Source: Kiloniella laminariae
GTDB taxonomy: Bacteria; Pseudomonadota; Alphaproteobacteria; Kiloniellales; Kiloniellaceae
Length of the DNA stretch: 64,000 nucleotides
Reading direction: 5' to 3'
Assembly: GCF_027214005.1 (NCBI RefSeq)
Contig: NZ_JAPWGY010000004.1
Location: 62,001-126,000, forward strand
The notes beneath the pieces were generated by a model. The model had not been told where the DNA came from. It did not search any database and saw nothing but the letters and a program-made list of their open reading frames with translations. The position numbers and the translations under genes are program-made. Shown here piece after piece: positions 52,907-61,351 of this stretch (the stretch's first letter is position 1; each line of letters begins with the position of its first letter).

Positions 52907-53342
52907 TTTTTCCCGTAAGCCTTTGCCTTGGCGTCGAGGTGATCGACGGCAGCTTGATACCAGTAGGTCAGATCCTCGATCGGCATCCGGTCCATTTCAG
53001 AGGGTGGCCAGCCCTTGAATGCGATGTTGATGACCACCCAGGCAGCGCTGAAATCTTCCGGTACCGGACGGGTTAATCGACGAAAAAACCCTGGACACCA
53101 TGGAAAAGTCTGGTGGTATCGCGGGCCGACAGCGTTTCAAGCTGTGCTGCGGTGATATTCTCGATCGCAATCCGCGGCAACAGTTTCAGCAGATGCTCGA
53201 CCTCCATCTGCGCGATGCCGCTGATCGAAACCCCACGCAGATCGCCTGCGCAGGGCGCACGAAAGGAAATCTCGGTCAGCTTCTTGTCGCCCCAGGCGAT
53301 CGGGTCTTTCAGCTCAATTTTGGTAATTGATTTATCAGGCAT
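52903..53342 (-). CDS. gpE': Tail assembly chaperone fusion gpE-E' (-1 frameshift product)
   Basis: Reading E from 53342 to the heptamer T-TTT-TTC at 53088-53082, then shifting -1, continues without stop for 59 codons to TGA 52905-52903, giving about 146 aa: ...GVQGFF then RRLTRPVPEDFSAAW and DLTYWYQAAVDHL. The E' part fits the GpE family (W-rich, ...AYGKK end). Same gene layout and -1 site as P2 E/E'. Guides tape measure and tube assembly. Confidence 0.88.
53073..53342 (-). CDS. gpE: Tail assembly chaperone gpE
   Basis: 89 aa from ATG 53342 (MPDKSITKIELKDPI; GAGAG upstream). The open frame to 53516 reads through a tandem repeat and is rejected. Homologous to phage tail assembly chaperones of the E family (EISFRAPCAGDLRGV). 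Its end carries the slippery heptamer for the longer product. Confidence 0.92.
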   Translation of the reverse strand: MPDKSITKIELKDPIAWGDKKLTEISFRAPCAGDLRGVSISGIAQMEVEHLLKLLPRIAIENITAAQLETLSARDTTRLFHGVQGFFVD

Positions 53343-53355
53343 AATGGCTCTCTTG

Positions 53356-53404
53356 GGTTGGTGGTTGGTGGTTGGTGGTTGGTGGTTGGTGGTTGGTGGT
53401 TGGT
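53356..53404. repeat. Seven perfect copies of GGTTGGT
   Basis: 49 bp of uninterrupted 7-bp repeat between FII and E. The repeat lies just upstream of the gpE start. The plus strand can form two-tier G-quadruplexes like GGTTGG aptamers; the tail transcript has the C-rich complement. Copy number could vary. Confidence 0.95.
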
Positions 53405-53453
53405 TTGGTTTGATGGTTGAAAGTTTCCCCCCGGAAATCTTCTTGATCCCGGG

Positions 53454-53483
53454 CCTAGATCCCCAGGGACTAGATCCCCAGGG
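53454..53483. repeat. 15-bp tandem duplication at the end of the tail tube gene
   Basis: Minus strand CCCTGGGGATCTAGT then CCCTGGGGATCTAGG (14 of 15 identical). The first unit contains the FII stop TAG; the second lies just after it. A recent slippage duplication is the simplest reading. Confidence 0.9.
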
Positions 53484-53979
53484 CCTGGCGTTCTTCGGCC
53501 AACAGGTCGACGCCATTAACCCGGAAGATCATGTTGATCTGGTCGATATCGATGATTTCGTATCCGTTGACCTCGTATTTGAAGGCAGTCAGGGGAATCA
53601 TGACCTTGAGGCTGTTGGCTTCGCCAGTTTTGGCCGATCCGAAATCCAGTTCCTTCAGGCGTCCGCGAACCGAAATCTCAATCGCGTCGGTGGCGACATC
53701 GCCGGCCTCACTGCGAGCCGCGCCGCGAAACCGCAGCGGAACAGCATCGGCAGCAAAGGCCCCATAATGTTTCAGCAGTTCCTTGTTCCAGCCTTTGAAG
53801 GTGACTTCCATCTCAAGCTTGTCCTGCCCCAGATCCAGCTCGACCGGGCCATGCATGCCGCCAGCGCGATAGTCTTCGGTAATGCGGGTCAGCTTTGGGG
53901 GAGTGATTTCCTCCGCCTCTCCGACATAGGACGTACCGTTAATGAAGATATTAAAATTCTTGAGGGTGGAGGGGATCAT
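53470..53979 (-). CDS. gpFII: Major tail tube protein (P2 gpFII-like)
   Basis: 169 aa. Starts MIPSTLKNFNIFINGTSYVG with the ITEDYRAGGMHGPVEL segment and IDIDQINMIFRVNG ending, all typical of P2 FII. Forms the inner tube of the contractile tail. Follows the sheath gene as in P2. Confidence 0.96.
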   Translation of the reverse strand: MIPSTLKNFNIFINGTSYVGEAEEITPPKLTRITEDYRAGGMHGPVELDLGQDKLEMEVTFKGWNKELLKHYGAFAADAVPLRFRGAARSEAGDVATDAIEISVRGRLKELDFGSAKTGEANSLKVMIPLTAFKYEVNGYEIIDIDQINMIFRVNGVDLLAEERQALGI

Positions 53980-54034
53980 CGTCTCTCTCGCTTATCAATC
54001 GTTGAACGGGTGCTTCAGGCGTTGTGATCTGGGC

Positions 54035-55204
54035 TCAGGCGGCAATCGCCTGGGCGAAATCGACCAGATGGCGATCGGTAATCCGCTGCTGGAAGTTCAG
54101 GTTTTCGAGCGGCGGAACCGGGGTGTAGGCATAATCGACGTAAGCTTTCCCTGAAAACAGCAGCTCTTTCGGATTGTATTTAGGATCAAACCAGGCTTCC
54201 CCGCCGATCAGATAGCCGAGGGTCGAGAGATTGCGCAGTTTGGCATCGACCCCGTTCACAATATCCTTGAACAGCGTCACACTCATGGGTTTGTCGACGG
54301 CCCAGAAGTGGGCATCGGCGATGGTGTCAGCCAGAACCTGGGCGGTGCGGGTGTAGCTTTCAAAGGCAAAGAGCGGATCGGCGGTACAGGTGCGCGATCC
54401 CCAGAAGCGGAAACCCTTGTGATTGATAAGGGTGGTGACCTCGTTTGCGTTCAGCACCCCGGCGTCCGTCTGCGGCGACTGCAAATCAAAGTAGATATCT
54501 TTTGACAAGCCGGTGACGCCATTGACCGGCACGTTGGACAAAGTCTTGTGCCAGCCGATTTCATTGTCGATCTTGGCCCGCAGACCAAGCGCCCGCGCGG
54601 TGGCCCATGCGTTGCGGGTGGTGCTGGTGGTGGTGTCCCAGCTGATAAAATCAGGCCAGATGATCATGACTTCACGCTGGCCAAACTTGTCCCGATAAAC
54701 CACGGCATCATCCCGTGTTTCAGCCCCATGAGCTGCAGCATAGACAAAGGAGCGGGTCTGTTGCGCGATCCCGGCTAGTTCGGCGGTGACAAATTCGTCA
54801 TCCAGCCCGGGGGCGCCGAGAATACGCGGTTGCACTCCCGTCTGGGCCTTTGCCGCTGTGAGGGCCTGCAACCCGGTTTTCATGCCATCGACCGACCCGC
54901 CGATGACATTGGTCCGGGTGGCGGCTTCGTCAGCGCCTTCCTCGACCCGGACAACCACGATCAGCGGGTTGCACTGGTCTTTGATCGCATCAAGCACATA
55001 GGGCAGGGTGCCGTTGGTGCCGGCCTTGTCGATGCCGGAATAGACATCAGTCAGAAGAACCGGACGGTTGAGTGGAAAGGTCTCTACATCGGCGGTCGGT
55101 CCGGTACAGACCACGCCGATCACAGCGGTTTCAATGGTGCGGATCGGGCGAACGCCTTCGTTGATTTCGATAACGCGGACGCCGTGGTGGTAATCAGCTG
55201 GCAT
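54035..55204 (-). CDS. gpFI: Tail sheath protein (P2 gpFI-like)
   Basis: 389 aa. MPADYHHGVRVIEINEG start, RPIRTIETAVIGVVCTGP, and the C-terminal KDIVNGVDAKLRNLSTLGYLIGGEAWFDPKYNP with NLNFQQRITDRHLVDFA. Contractile sheath around the tube. AGGAGG upstream of ATG 55204. Confidence 0.97.
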   Translation of the reverse strand: MPADYHHGVRVIEINEGVRPIRTIETAVIGVVCTGPTADVETFPLNRPVLLTDVYSGIDKAGTNGTLPYVLDAIKDQCNPLIVVVRVEEGADEAATRTNVIGGSVDGMKTGLQALTAAKAQTGVQPRILGAPGLDDEFVTAELAGIAQQTRSFVYAAAHGAETRDDAVVYRDKFGQREVMIIWPDFISWDTTTSTTRNAWATARALGLRAKIDNEIGWHKTLSNVPVNGVTGLSKDIYFDLQSPQTDAGVLNANEVTTLINHKGFRFWGSRTCTADPLFAFESYTRTAQVLADTIADAHFWAVDKPMSVTLFKDIVNGVDAKLRNLSTLGYLIGGEAWFDPKYNPKELLFSGKAYVDYAYTPVPPLENLNFQQRITDRHLVDFAQAIAA

Positions 55205-55264
55205 GGGATGCCTCCTGTGTTTTCAGATAAAAAGAGGGCAGGGGAGAAAGGGCAGAGGATCGGA

Positions 55265-55987
55265 TCATTCACCTGCCCCGGGGTTAGCCGGCAGTTCCGG
55301 CCAGCCTGTGGTGATATCAATGGCCATAACAGCAGCCAGATCAGCTGCAGCTGCAATTTCCTGTTCAAGCGCCGCATAGCGCTGCCAACAGGAAATCCCT
55401 TGCAGCCCCTTGGTATAGGCCATGTCGTTGATCTGATCGGGCGTCAAAGGTGGGGTCCAGCCGTTGTCCCAGGTGCGCCAGGGTTGTTTTGCCTCTTCAG
55501 CAGCAATGCCACGGGCAATCATCTCGTTCAGCAGATCCCGCGACCGTTCCATCTGGGCAACCGAAGAAGACGTCCCCTGCAGGCGATAGGTCACGCCCTC
55601 CAGGCTCCATTCAAAATCACCGTCATCGGCAATGGCATCGCGGCGACTTTTGACCTTGGCCATGACCTTGGCTTGGGCTTCTGCCAGCGAGATCGGGGCT
55701 GTGTTGTAAACTTGCGTCGCGGTGATATCGCTTAATTCAGAGCCGTTATTTTCAACAACAAGCTCTATGCCGGAATCAACAACGTTATCCCATTCCTGAT
55801 CTGGTTCGGGGACGTCAATGACGGGAACAAGATTAAACAGATCGAAGAGATGGTCATCATCCAGATGTTTAACCCCGATGGATCTGTCGGGAAAATCGGG
55901 GTGCGGCAGTGTAGCTGGAAGAATAAAAGGATCCCCTGCCTGGGCACCATCAATGACTTTAATGTAGGTTTTCAATTTTATCTCCAT
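55265..55987 (-). CDS. Tail fibre-associated protein with DUF4376-like domain
   Basis: 240 aa from ATG 55987 (MEIKLKTYIKV), which overlaps the previous stop as TGATG with GGGGA upstream; the longer frame is not used. C-terminal half (LAEAQAKVMAKVKSRRDAIADDGDFEWSL... and LNEMIARGIAAEE) resembles DUF4376 proteins of tail loci, often chaperones or fibre assembly factors. Takes the place of P2 gpG. Exact role unknown. Confidence 0.72.
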   Translation of the reverse strand: MEIKLKTYIKVIDGAQAGDPFILPATLPHPDFPDRSIGVKHLDDDHLFDLFNLVPVIDVPEPDQEWDNVVDSGIELVVENNGSELSDITATQVYNTAPISLAEAQAKVMAKVKSRRDAIADDGDFEWSLEGVTYRLQGTSSSVAQMERSRDLLNEMIARGIAAEEAKQPWRTWDNGWTPPLTPDQINDMAYTKGLQGISCWQRYAALEQEIAAAADLAAVMAIDITTGWPELPANPGAGE

Positions 55988-56697
55988 CAGAATCCCCATT
56001 CGATCAGACAGCATCCGTCCGTGCCGGGCGCCTGGGCCGGGTCACTTATTTCCTTGGGATGGCCGGTTCCTCCTGCGCCATAGGGGACACTATCCAGGAC
56101 TTGACCCTCTCCTCCGGTGCCGCCGTCGGCATGAATGAACGAAAGCCCGACGACATTCCGATGATCGCCGGCTTCGCCAGCCGCCCCGTTCAGGTTGATA
56201 TCGCCACCCGCGGCAATCCCGCCAGCTCCGGCAATCCCGCCGACGCCTGTACTTTGGTATTGAGCCCAGCCACCACCGCCACCTTTGCCAGAATCAGCGG
56301 TCAGCAGATTTCCAAAAGAGCTGTCGATCCCGTCGTTCCCGTCAATGTTCTTCCCCCAGATCAAATGCACATAATTGATGGATGCACCGCCGGCTCCCAC
56401 GACCACGGGAATGATCTGGCCTGGAAAAACCGGGAGGACTTTTTTGACGAAAGCTCCGCCACCGCCGCCACCACCGCCGCCGCCGGAGCTAGAAATATTG
56501 TAATTTGTTGAAGCATTTCCCGTTGTATAGGAACCGTGTGCACCTGCGCCGCCGCCGCCGCCGATAAGCGTGACGCGAACGCTGTAGACACCTTGGGGAA
56601 CAACCCAGTCGGTCTGACCTGGTGTTGTCAGGAAAAGATCACCCGGCGGTGGTGAAAAGGCCGACAGGCTCACAGGCTGGGGTGCCATCAGGGTCAT
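55987..56697 (-). CDS. Glycine-rich tail tip/adhesin-like protein
   Basis: 236 aa, very rich in Gly: a start region LTTPGQTDWVVPQGVYSVRVTLIGGG, a run of ten Gly after SSS, several GGxGG blocks, and a CCLIEWGF C-terminus. Such Gly-rich domains pack as polyglycine-II helices in receptor-binding tips of T-even gp38 type. Likely determines host surface binding. Overlaps both neighbours by a few bases. The central Gly tract is prone to variation. Confidence 0.8.
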   Translation of the reverse strand: MTLMAPQPVSLSAFSPPPGDLFLTTPGQTDWVVPQGVYSVRVTLIGGGGGAGAHGSYTTGNASTNYNISSSGGGGGGGGGGAFVKKVLPVFPGQIIPVVVGAGGASINYVHLIWGKNIDGNDGIDSSFGNLLTADSGKGGGGGWAQYQSTGVGGIAGAGGIAAGGDINLNGAAGEAGDHRNVVGLSFIHADGGTGGEGQVLDSVPYGAGGTGHPKEISDPAQAPGTDGCCLIEWGF

Positions 56698-57575
56698 TGT
56701 GCTATGGCCTTGATGCTAAGGGTCAAACCCTGTCCCCTGATTACCGATCCGACCTGTGTGACAAGGGGTTCGATAAGGTCTCCTGCAACACAGGCAAGCT
56801 GTGCGGGATCCAGAACCCCGCCGCTCAAGAGGTTGGTACCGACTGGAATTGTCGGTTTTGTTGTAAAAATCGAAGTGCCGTTTTTGGTAATATCTATTTC
56901 CACTGGATCCCCGGTCGGTGCGGTGGCCACAACAGCGATCACATTCTGAATCAGGGTGTTTCGGGCAAGTCGCAAAGCGCCGATCCTCTGGACAGACAGA
57001 TCAACATTGCTGCCGTTGTTGGCAATCCCGGCTAGAAAGGCCATGTCGACCACCGGAATTTTGATCGCGGCATCTACATAACTTTTTGTGGCCAGGGGCA
57101 GGATCAGATCATCTACATATTTTTTGCTGGCCATAATGATGGCAGGATCAATCAGCAGGGTGATGCTGTTGATATTGTTGACAGCAAGAATGGCCCTGAT
57201 CAGCTGATCCGTCGGCGCCCCTTGGGCAAGAGAGGTTTTTGTTGTCGGCGGATATTTACCAACCGCAAAGAGATCGCCGTCACTGTCGAATATTCCGAAT
57301 TCGCGGATAACAAACCCGCCCACATTCTGGGGAATATTCGTTTCGATGATGATTCTGGTATTGTTGTCCGGGTCCGTCCGTATCGCCCCGATCCCCCCGC
57401 GCCAGACTTCGGTTTTTAGAGCTGTCTGGGTATCGACGGGCTCGTACAAAGTATCGTTCTGGCCACTGCCGACAGCCATTTCAGTCAGGGATATATTGCC
57501 GCCTGTTGCTATCGCAGTGGCGTGTTTAGCGGCACCAAGTCTGGTCAGGATGACATAGTAATTTTCAACAGCCAT
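56694..57575 (-). CDS. Tail-collar/tail fibre protein (P2 gpH-like N-terminus)
   Basis: 293 aa. N-terminal MAVENYYVILTRLGAAKHATAIATGG with the ITLLIDPAIIMASK segment and KKYVDDLILPLATKSYVDAAI of phage tail-collar fibre proteins; C-terminal beta-rich part (VVATAPTGDPVEIDITKNG). Shorter than P2 H, lacking a long shaft, so binding is probably made by the next (Gly-rich) protein. ATGA overlap with that gene. Confidence 0.85.
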   Translation of the reverse strand: MAVENYYVILTRLGAAKHATAIATGGNISLTEMAVGSGQNDTLYEPVDTQTALKTEVWRGGIGAIRTDPDNNTRIIIETNIPQNVGGFVIREFGIFDSDGDLFAVGKYPPTTKTSLAQGAPTDQLIRAILAVNNINSITLLIDPAIIMASKKYVDDLILPLATKSYVDAAIKIPVVDMAFLAGIANNGSNVDLSVQRIGALRLARNTLIQNVIAVVATAPTGDPVEIDITKNGTSIFTTKPTIPVGTNLLSGGVLDPAQLACVAGDLIEPLVTQVGSVIRGQGLTLSIKAIAQ

Positions 57576-57580
57576 GGGGT

Positions 57581-58198
57581 CTATGCCTTTGGATGAATGG
57601 TTGTTATCGCGGCGCTATAGCTTGCCTGCGCTATAAAGGGGACAGTCCCCAAGGTGATGAGATCCCCGGGAGCCGGGGGAAATATGGTGATGTCCTGACC
57701 GCCAAACGGCACCAGACCCAGATAGGGCACATTTCCTTCACTGGTGAGAAAAATCTGAAGCCGATCAAGCCGGGATCGGGTGTTTTTTGTGCCAAGAGCC
57801 ACGGCTTCTATGGTCTGAAGATCACGGGCAGTCAGGCCGTGGGTCGTAACATTGACATCAATCCTAAAATGATAGGGTTGACCGCCATAATTGAACCATT
57901 CCGAGATCGATGCACCGACCTCCAGGGCGTCCAGTGCATCCTGAACCGCGCCGGGCGTTCCCTTGTGGCGATGGACCTTGATAGCTGTGGCCACAACCTT
58001 ACGCTTGATGGCGAGCGACCAGCTGGCATCCCAGCTGTCAACCGACCAGGCCCAGGCGAGGAAGGGCAGAATTTCGGCGGGGCAACGCAGCGGATCCCAG
58101 AGATCGGCAATCGGCACCGGAATGTCGTTGATCCGGATGGTCGCGGCTTCGACCGCCCGTTCGGTCGCGGTTGCGTTGGGGGGAAGCAGGCTGGTCAT
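57581..58198 (-). CDS. gpI: P2 gpI-like tail/baseplate protein
   Basis: 205 aa. LLPPNATATERAVEAATIRIND and DPLRCPAEILPFLAWAWSVD (P2 I pattern), then IKVHRHKGTPGAVQDALDALEV. Wedge part of the baseplate between J and the fibre. ATGA overlap with J. Confidence 0.95.
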   Translation of the reverse strand: MTSLLPPNATATERAVEAATIRINDIPVPIADLWDPLRCPAEILPFLAWAWSVDSWDASWSLAIKRKVVATAIKVHRHKGTPGAVQDALDALEVGASISEWFNYGGQPYHFRIDVNVTTHGLTARDLQTIEAVALGTKNTRSRLDRLQIFLTSEGNVPYLGLVPFGGQDITIFPPAPGDLITLGTVPFIAQASYSAAITTIHPKA

Positions 58199-59175
58199 GA
58201 ATCCCCCACGACAGTGAGGTTCAAGGCCGTGCAGAAAGGAGCTTCTTCCTGTGTGGTGGTGATATCTGTCCAGCCGTCCAGCTCGACCTTGCGCACCCCG
58301 GCAATCTGGAGGGCGGCATCGATGCCGGAGCTGGTCACGATTTCTCCCAGGGCATGGCGGTCACCGGCATAGAGCCAGAAACGTCTGGTCGCTTCCGCCT
58401 GGACCAGATCCAGATCCGGGCCATCGTAAAGGTGCAGGGTTGCCGTGACCTGATATTCAACAATTTGGGCCGACTGAACCGTCAGCTGGTCGGTCAGGGG
58501 GCGGACATACTTGCCGGACAAATGTTGGGTGACGGCGTTCAGAGTGGCGGTATCAGCAGTGCCGTTTCCATCTCGGGACAGCACCGAAACCAGTACCTGG
58601 CCGGGTGCGGGGTCATAGGCCGAGGCGTGTTTGACTTTGGCAGAAAAACCTTCTGTCGGAAATTCATAGGTCAGAACCACCTTGCCCGGTTCGGGGCTGA
58701 CAATGCTGACCGTGGTCGGGGTTTCTCCGGCAGACAGGGCATTGAAAATATAACTGCCTTCGGATCCGGCGGTGGTGAATGCTTCTGGTGCCAGTTGGGT
58801 ACGGCGCCGCAGATCTTCATCGCCTTCATAAACCGGGGGAACCGGGGGAAATGCCTGGTCATCGCCGGGGGTGAGGATCTGGCGGGTGACGTTGTAGCTT
58901 GCGGCGAGATGCTCGAGGTCTGCCTGTCGGGCGAAGGCCAGCAGCAGGGAGCGGGCCGCGTCATTCACCCTTTGGCGCAGGGTCAGTTCGCCATAGGCAA
59001 AGACCTCGAGCAACTTGGTCAGGGGTTCGCTTTCCAGCTCAAGCACCGCGGCTGATGCCGGTGACCGGGCGATCAGCTCGGCCTTGCGCAACCCGAGAAT
59101 ATCTTCATAGGCAATGGTCTCGATCACATCAGGGAAGGGCAAATCAGAAAGATTGATCCCGTTGAAAGTCTTCAT
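58195..59175 (-). CDS. gpJ: Baseplate assembly protein gpJ
   Basis: 326 aa, P2 gpJ family: MKTFNGINLSDLPFPDVIE at the start, AGDRHALGEIVTSSGIDAALQIAGVRKVEL later. Baseplate wedge. Coupled to W by ATGA overlap. Confidence 0.96.
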   Translation of the reverse strand: MKTFNGINLSDLPFPDVIETIAYEDILGLRKAELIARSPASAAVLELESEPLTKLLEVFAYGELTLRQRVNDAARSLLLAFARQADLEHLAASYNVTRQILTPGDDQAFPPVPPVYEGDEDLRRRTQLAPEAFTTAGSEGSYIFNALSAGETPTTVSIVSPEPGKVVLTYEFPTEGFSAKVKHASAYDPAPGQVLVSVLSRDGNGTADTATLNAVTQHLSGKYVRPLTDQLTVQSAQIVEYQVTATLHLYDGPDLDLVQAEATRRFWLYAGDRHALGEIVTSSGIDAALQIAGVRKVELDGWTDITTTQEEAPFCTALNLTVVGDS

Positions 59176-59546
59176 GCGAGGCCACCTGCTGTGCCCACAG
59201 AACCGCCCACAGAACCACCGAGTACGAAGACATCGGAGAACTTGATCCCTTCGGTGGTTTCCCCCTCTACCAGAATCTGACCCCGGCCATTAAAAGCAAT
59301 ACTGCTCTGGATGCGGGTCAGGCGCAGGCGGGGCTCCCAGCGGGCGATGGCGTCTGCGGAGGCGGCGATAATCCGCTGGGCGTTAAAGGGATTACCGGGC
59401 GCGTCGATAAAATCAAATACCGCGGCACCATAATTGCGGCGCATCACCCGGGTGCCGCGCGGGGTGGAGAGGATATCGGCAATGGACTGGTTCAGATGTT
59501 CCAGACCGGACAATTTTTTGCCACTCGTGTTGTTCATCCCGATCAT
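59172..59546 (-). CDS. gpW: Baseplate wedge protein gpW (gp25-like)
   Basis: 124 aa. HLNQSIADILSTPRGTRVMRRNYGA is the GPW/gp25 signature; IAASADAIARWEPRLRLTRI follows. Lysozyme-like fold wedge protein of contractile tails. ATGA overlaps on both sides. Confidence 0.96.
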   Translation of the reverse strand: MIGMNNTSGKKLSGLEHLNQSIADILSTPRGTRVMRRNYGAAVFDFIDAPGNPFNAQRIIAASADAIARWEPRLRLTRIQSSIAFNGRGQILVEGETTEGIKFSDVFVLGGSVGGSVGTAGGLA

Positions 59547-60139
59547 AGCCCGGCATCCTCTTCATCGGGGGTCAGGACTTCCGGTGGCTGGTATCCGTAA
59601 TCGGGCTTGGCCGTGACCACAGATCCATTGATCCAGCTTTCGCTTTCAAAATTAGGGCCGGACAAGTGGGTCAGGCGGGTGGCTTTGCCGTGGTGGTCGA
59701 GGTGGAAATAGCCTTCTTCCCCTGTGCGCAGGACAATGTTTTTTGCTTCAAGTACCAACGTGCCTTCGCTGTCCAGGGCGTTGATGCGGGTCAGTTTGGT
59801 TGCCCGGTCGTGTTCGATCACCATGCCGTCACCAAACACCCGTCGCGTGGTATCAACCGAACTGGCCGGGGCCGGGGCGGCTTGACGGAACAGGGTCCCG
59901 GCGATCACGCCATTGGCCGGATCGCCAGAGGGACAAAGCACCAGAACCTGTTCACCGATTTCCGGAGCGTCCCATGACCGGTCATGGGCAGCGCGATCTG
60001 TTGACCAGGGTAACCAGGCGGTGGCGCGACCCTTGATCGAAACCTTGACCCGGGCAGAGGGGTAGTCCGCCGCGACAACAGTGCCGTAGCAGATCAGGTT
60101 TTCAATCAGGCGCAGGATTTCGGTCAGGTTTGGGCTCAT
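59543..60139 (-). CDS. gpV: Baseplate spike protein gpV
   Basis: 198 aa from ATG 60139 (MSPNLTEILRLIENLICYG); the frame is open to TTG 60199. OB-fold (VKVSIKGRATAWLPW ... APEIGEQVLVLCPSGD) then a beta-helical tip (LVLEAKNIVLRTGEEGYFHLD). Membrane-piercing spike of the P2 type. A CCCGGA-TTTC-TCCGGG hairpin lies upstream, 60205-60220. Confidence 0.93.
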   Translation of the reverse strand: MSPNLTEILRLIENLICYGTVVAADYPSARVKVSIKGRATAWLPWSTDRAAHDRSWDAPEIGEQVLVLCPSGDPANGVIAGTLFRQAAPAPASSVDTTRRVFGDGMVIEHDRATKLTRINALDSEGTLVLEAKNIVLRTGEEGYFHLDHHGKATRLTHLSGPNFESESWINGSVVTAKPDYGYQPPEVLTPDEEDAGL

Positions 60140-60228
60140 AAAGCCATGATGATTTCGCCTGCGGGGGAAGTCATCTTCAGCGCGGTTGGATTGCGCCAAA
60201 GCAACCCGGAGAAATCCGGGCTGATGGT

Positions 60229-60720
60229 CTATTTGAATGCCTGGGAGATTGTGCTCAGGATCCGGTCACGCACCGCGTCGCGATCATCAGGCGAAAACCC
60301 GAGCAGCTGGCGGACGGGATAGCGGACTTTTGTTGTTCCATCCTGATCGACCAGATCCATACCGCCGAAGTGATGAACCATTGCAATCCGGGCCGTCCGC
60401 CCGGCAAAGCCAATATCAGCACTGTCAGGACTGGCTGTAAATTTAAGCCGTCGGGCGCTGCGCAACCCCAGCATCATCTTCTTTTTTTTACGGATCTGTC
60501 CAGTCCTGCTTTTCCCTGCAGCCGGGCGGACTGTCTTCCGGGGTTCCCAGCTGCTGCCATCGGGATCCTGCTGGGCGGTGATGCGTTTCTGGTTCCGGCT
60601 GCGCAGATCCCGGGCAATATCCCGGAACAGACTGCGCCGGCGGGCGGGGGACAGGGTTTCGATAACCTGTTCCATCCAGCTGTCAAATTTCTCAAGGCCC
60701 TGGATCAGATCGTCAGACAT
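60229..60720 (-). CDS. gpS: P2 gpS-like tail completion protein
   Basis: 163 aa from ATG 60720 (MSDDLIQGLEKFDSWMEQV). Matches phage virion morphogenesis protein family S: SRNQKRITAQQDPDGSSWEPRK and AMVHHFGGMDLV. Separated from gpR by four genes instead of being next to it as in P2. Confidence 0.92.
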   Translation of the reverse strand: MSDDLIQGLEKFDSWMEQVIETLSPARRRSLFRDIARDLRSRNQKRITAQQDPDGSSWEPRKTVRPAAGKSRTGQIRKKKKMMLGLRSARRLKFTASPDSADIGFAGRTARIAMVHHFGGMDLVDQDGTTKVRYPVRQLLGFSPDDRDAVRDRILSTISQAFK

Positions 60721-60721
60721 G

Positions 60722-61351
60722 TCAAAGCAGCACTGCGGCAGGTACGACCGCCAAAGGTGCAGGGCCTGAGTCTGCACTATGAGTGATTGTTATTTTGGGA
60801 TCCGAAACAGTTCCTAGCGTTTCAGTCATTTTAAACCTGAGATACTGGGATCCTACGGCTGGGGTGCTGGAAGCATGCCCGTCAAAATGACAAACAATCG
60901 AGGTGTGCCCCTGGCCGTTAATAGCATCTTTAAATTCTGAAGTTTCGGAAAAATTCATATAGTCCGAAGAATAGTCTGCTTCGGTTATACTTGCCACCAG
61001 GGGTAAAGAGGTCAAATCACTCGGTTTCTGATAGGTATCCCCCCCTTCAGATCCATCCCACGTTATCGCCCGGACTTCGAAAGTGGTGGCTACTGTTGTA
61101 TTGTTGGAATAACCAGCGAGGCCAAGAACAACATCAGATATTTGATCAGAACCGATCACGGATGTGTCAAAACGAAAGAAGGATTGCATGTAGTAGTAGG
61201 TTGCCCCAGCTTGATAAGCACCACAATAACCAAAAGCAATATTTGCTTTTGTTGATAAAGTACCCCCTCCAACCATGATGTAGGATGAAGGTACTCCGTT
61301 GCGATAAATAAATTTGTCACTGGGGTCGGCATAAATCACCGTTACTGTCAT
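60722..61351 (-). CDS. Phage structural protein, unknown (inserted cassette)
   Basis: 209 aa, beta-rich, Ser/Thr/Gly-rich (DKFIYRNGVPSSYIMVGGG; YYYMQSFFRFDTSVIGSDQISDVVLGL), in the style of DNRLRE or carbohydrate-binding virion decorations. No firm family. ATGA overlap with the next gene; ends one base before gpS. Probably a virion surface protein (inference). Confidence 0.6.
   Translation of the reverse strand: MTVTVIYADPSDKFIYRNGVPSSYIMVGGGTLSTKANIAFGYCGAYQAGATYYYMQSFFRFDTSVIGSDQISDVVLGLAGYSNNTTVATTFEVRAITWDGSEGGDTYQKPSDLTSLPLVASITEADYSSDYMNFSETSEFKDAINGQGHTSIVCHFDGHASSTPAVGSQYLRFKMTETLGTVSDPKITITHSADSGPAPLAVVPAAVLL

Noticed and set aside
53356-53404. CRISPR array
   Set aside because: The repeat unit is 7 bp with no spacers; it is a simple tandem repeat.
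53343-53516. N-terminal extension of gpE with Pro/Thr/Asn repeats
   Set aside because: It is a translation of the GGTTGGT tandem repeat and the FII end; family homologues start at MPDKSITK.
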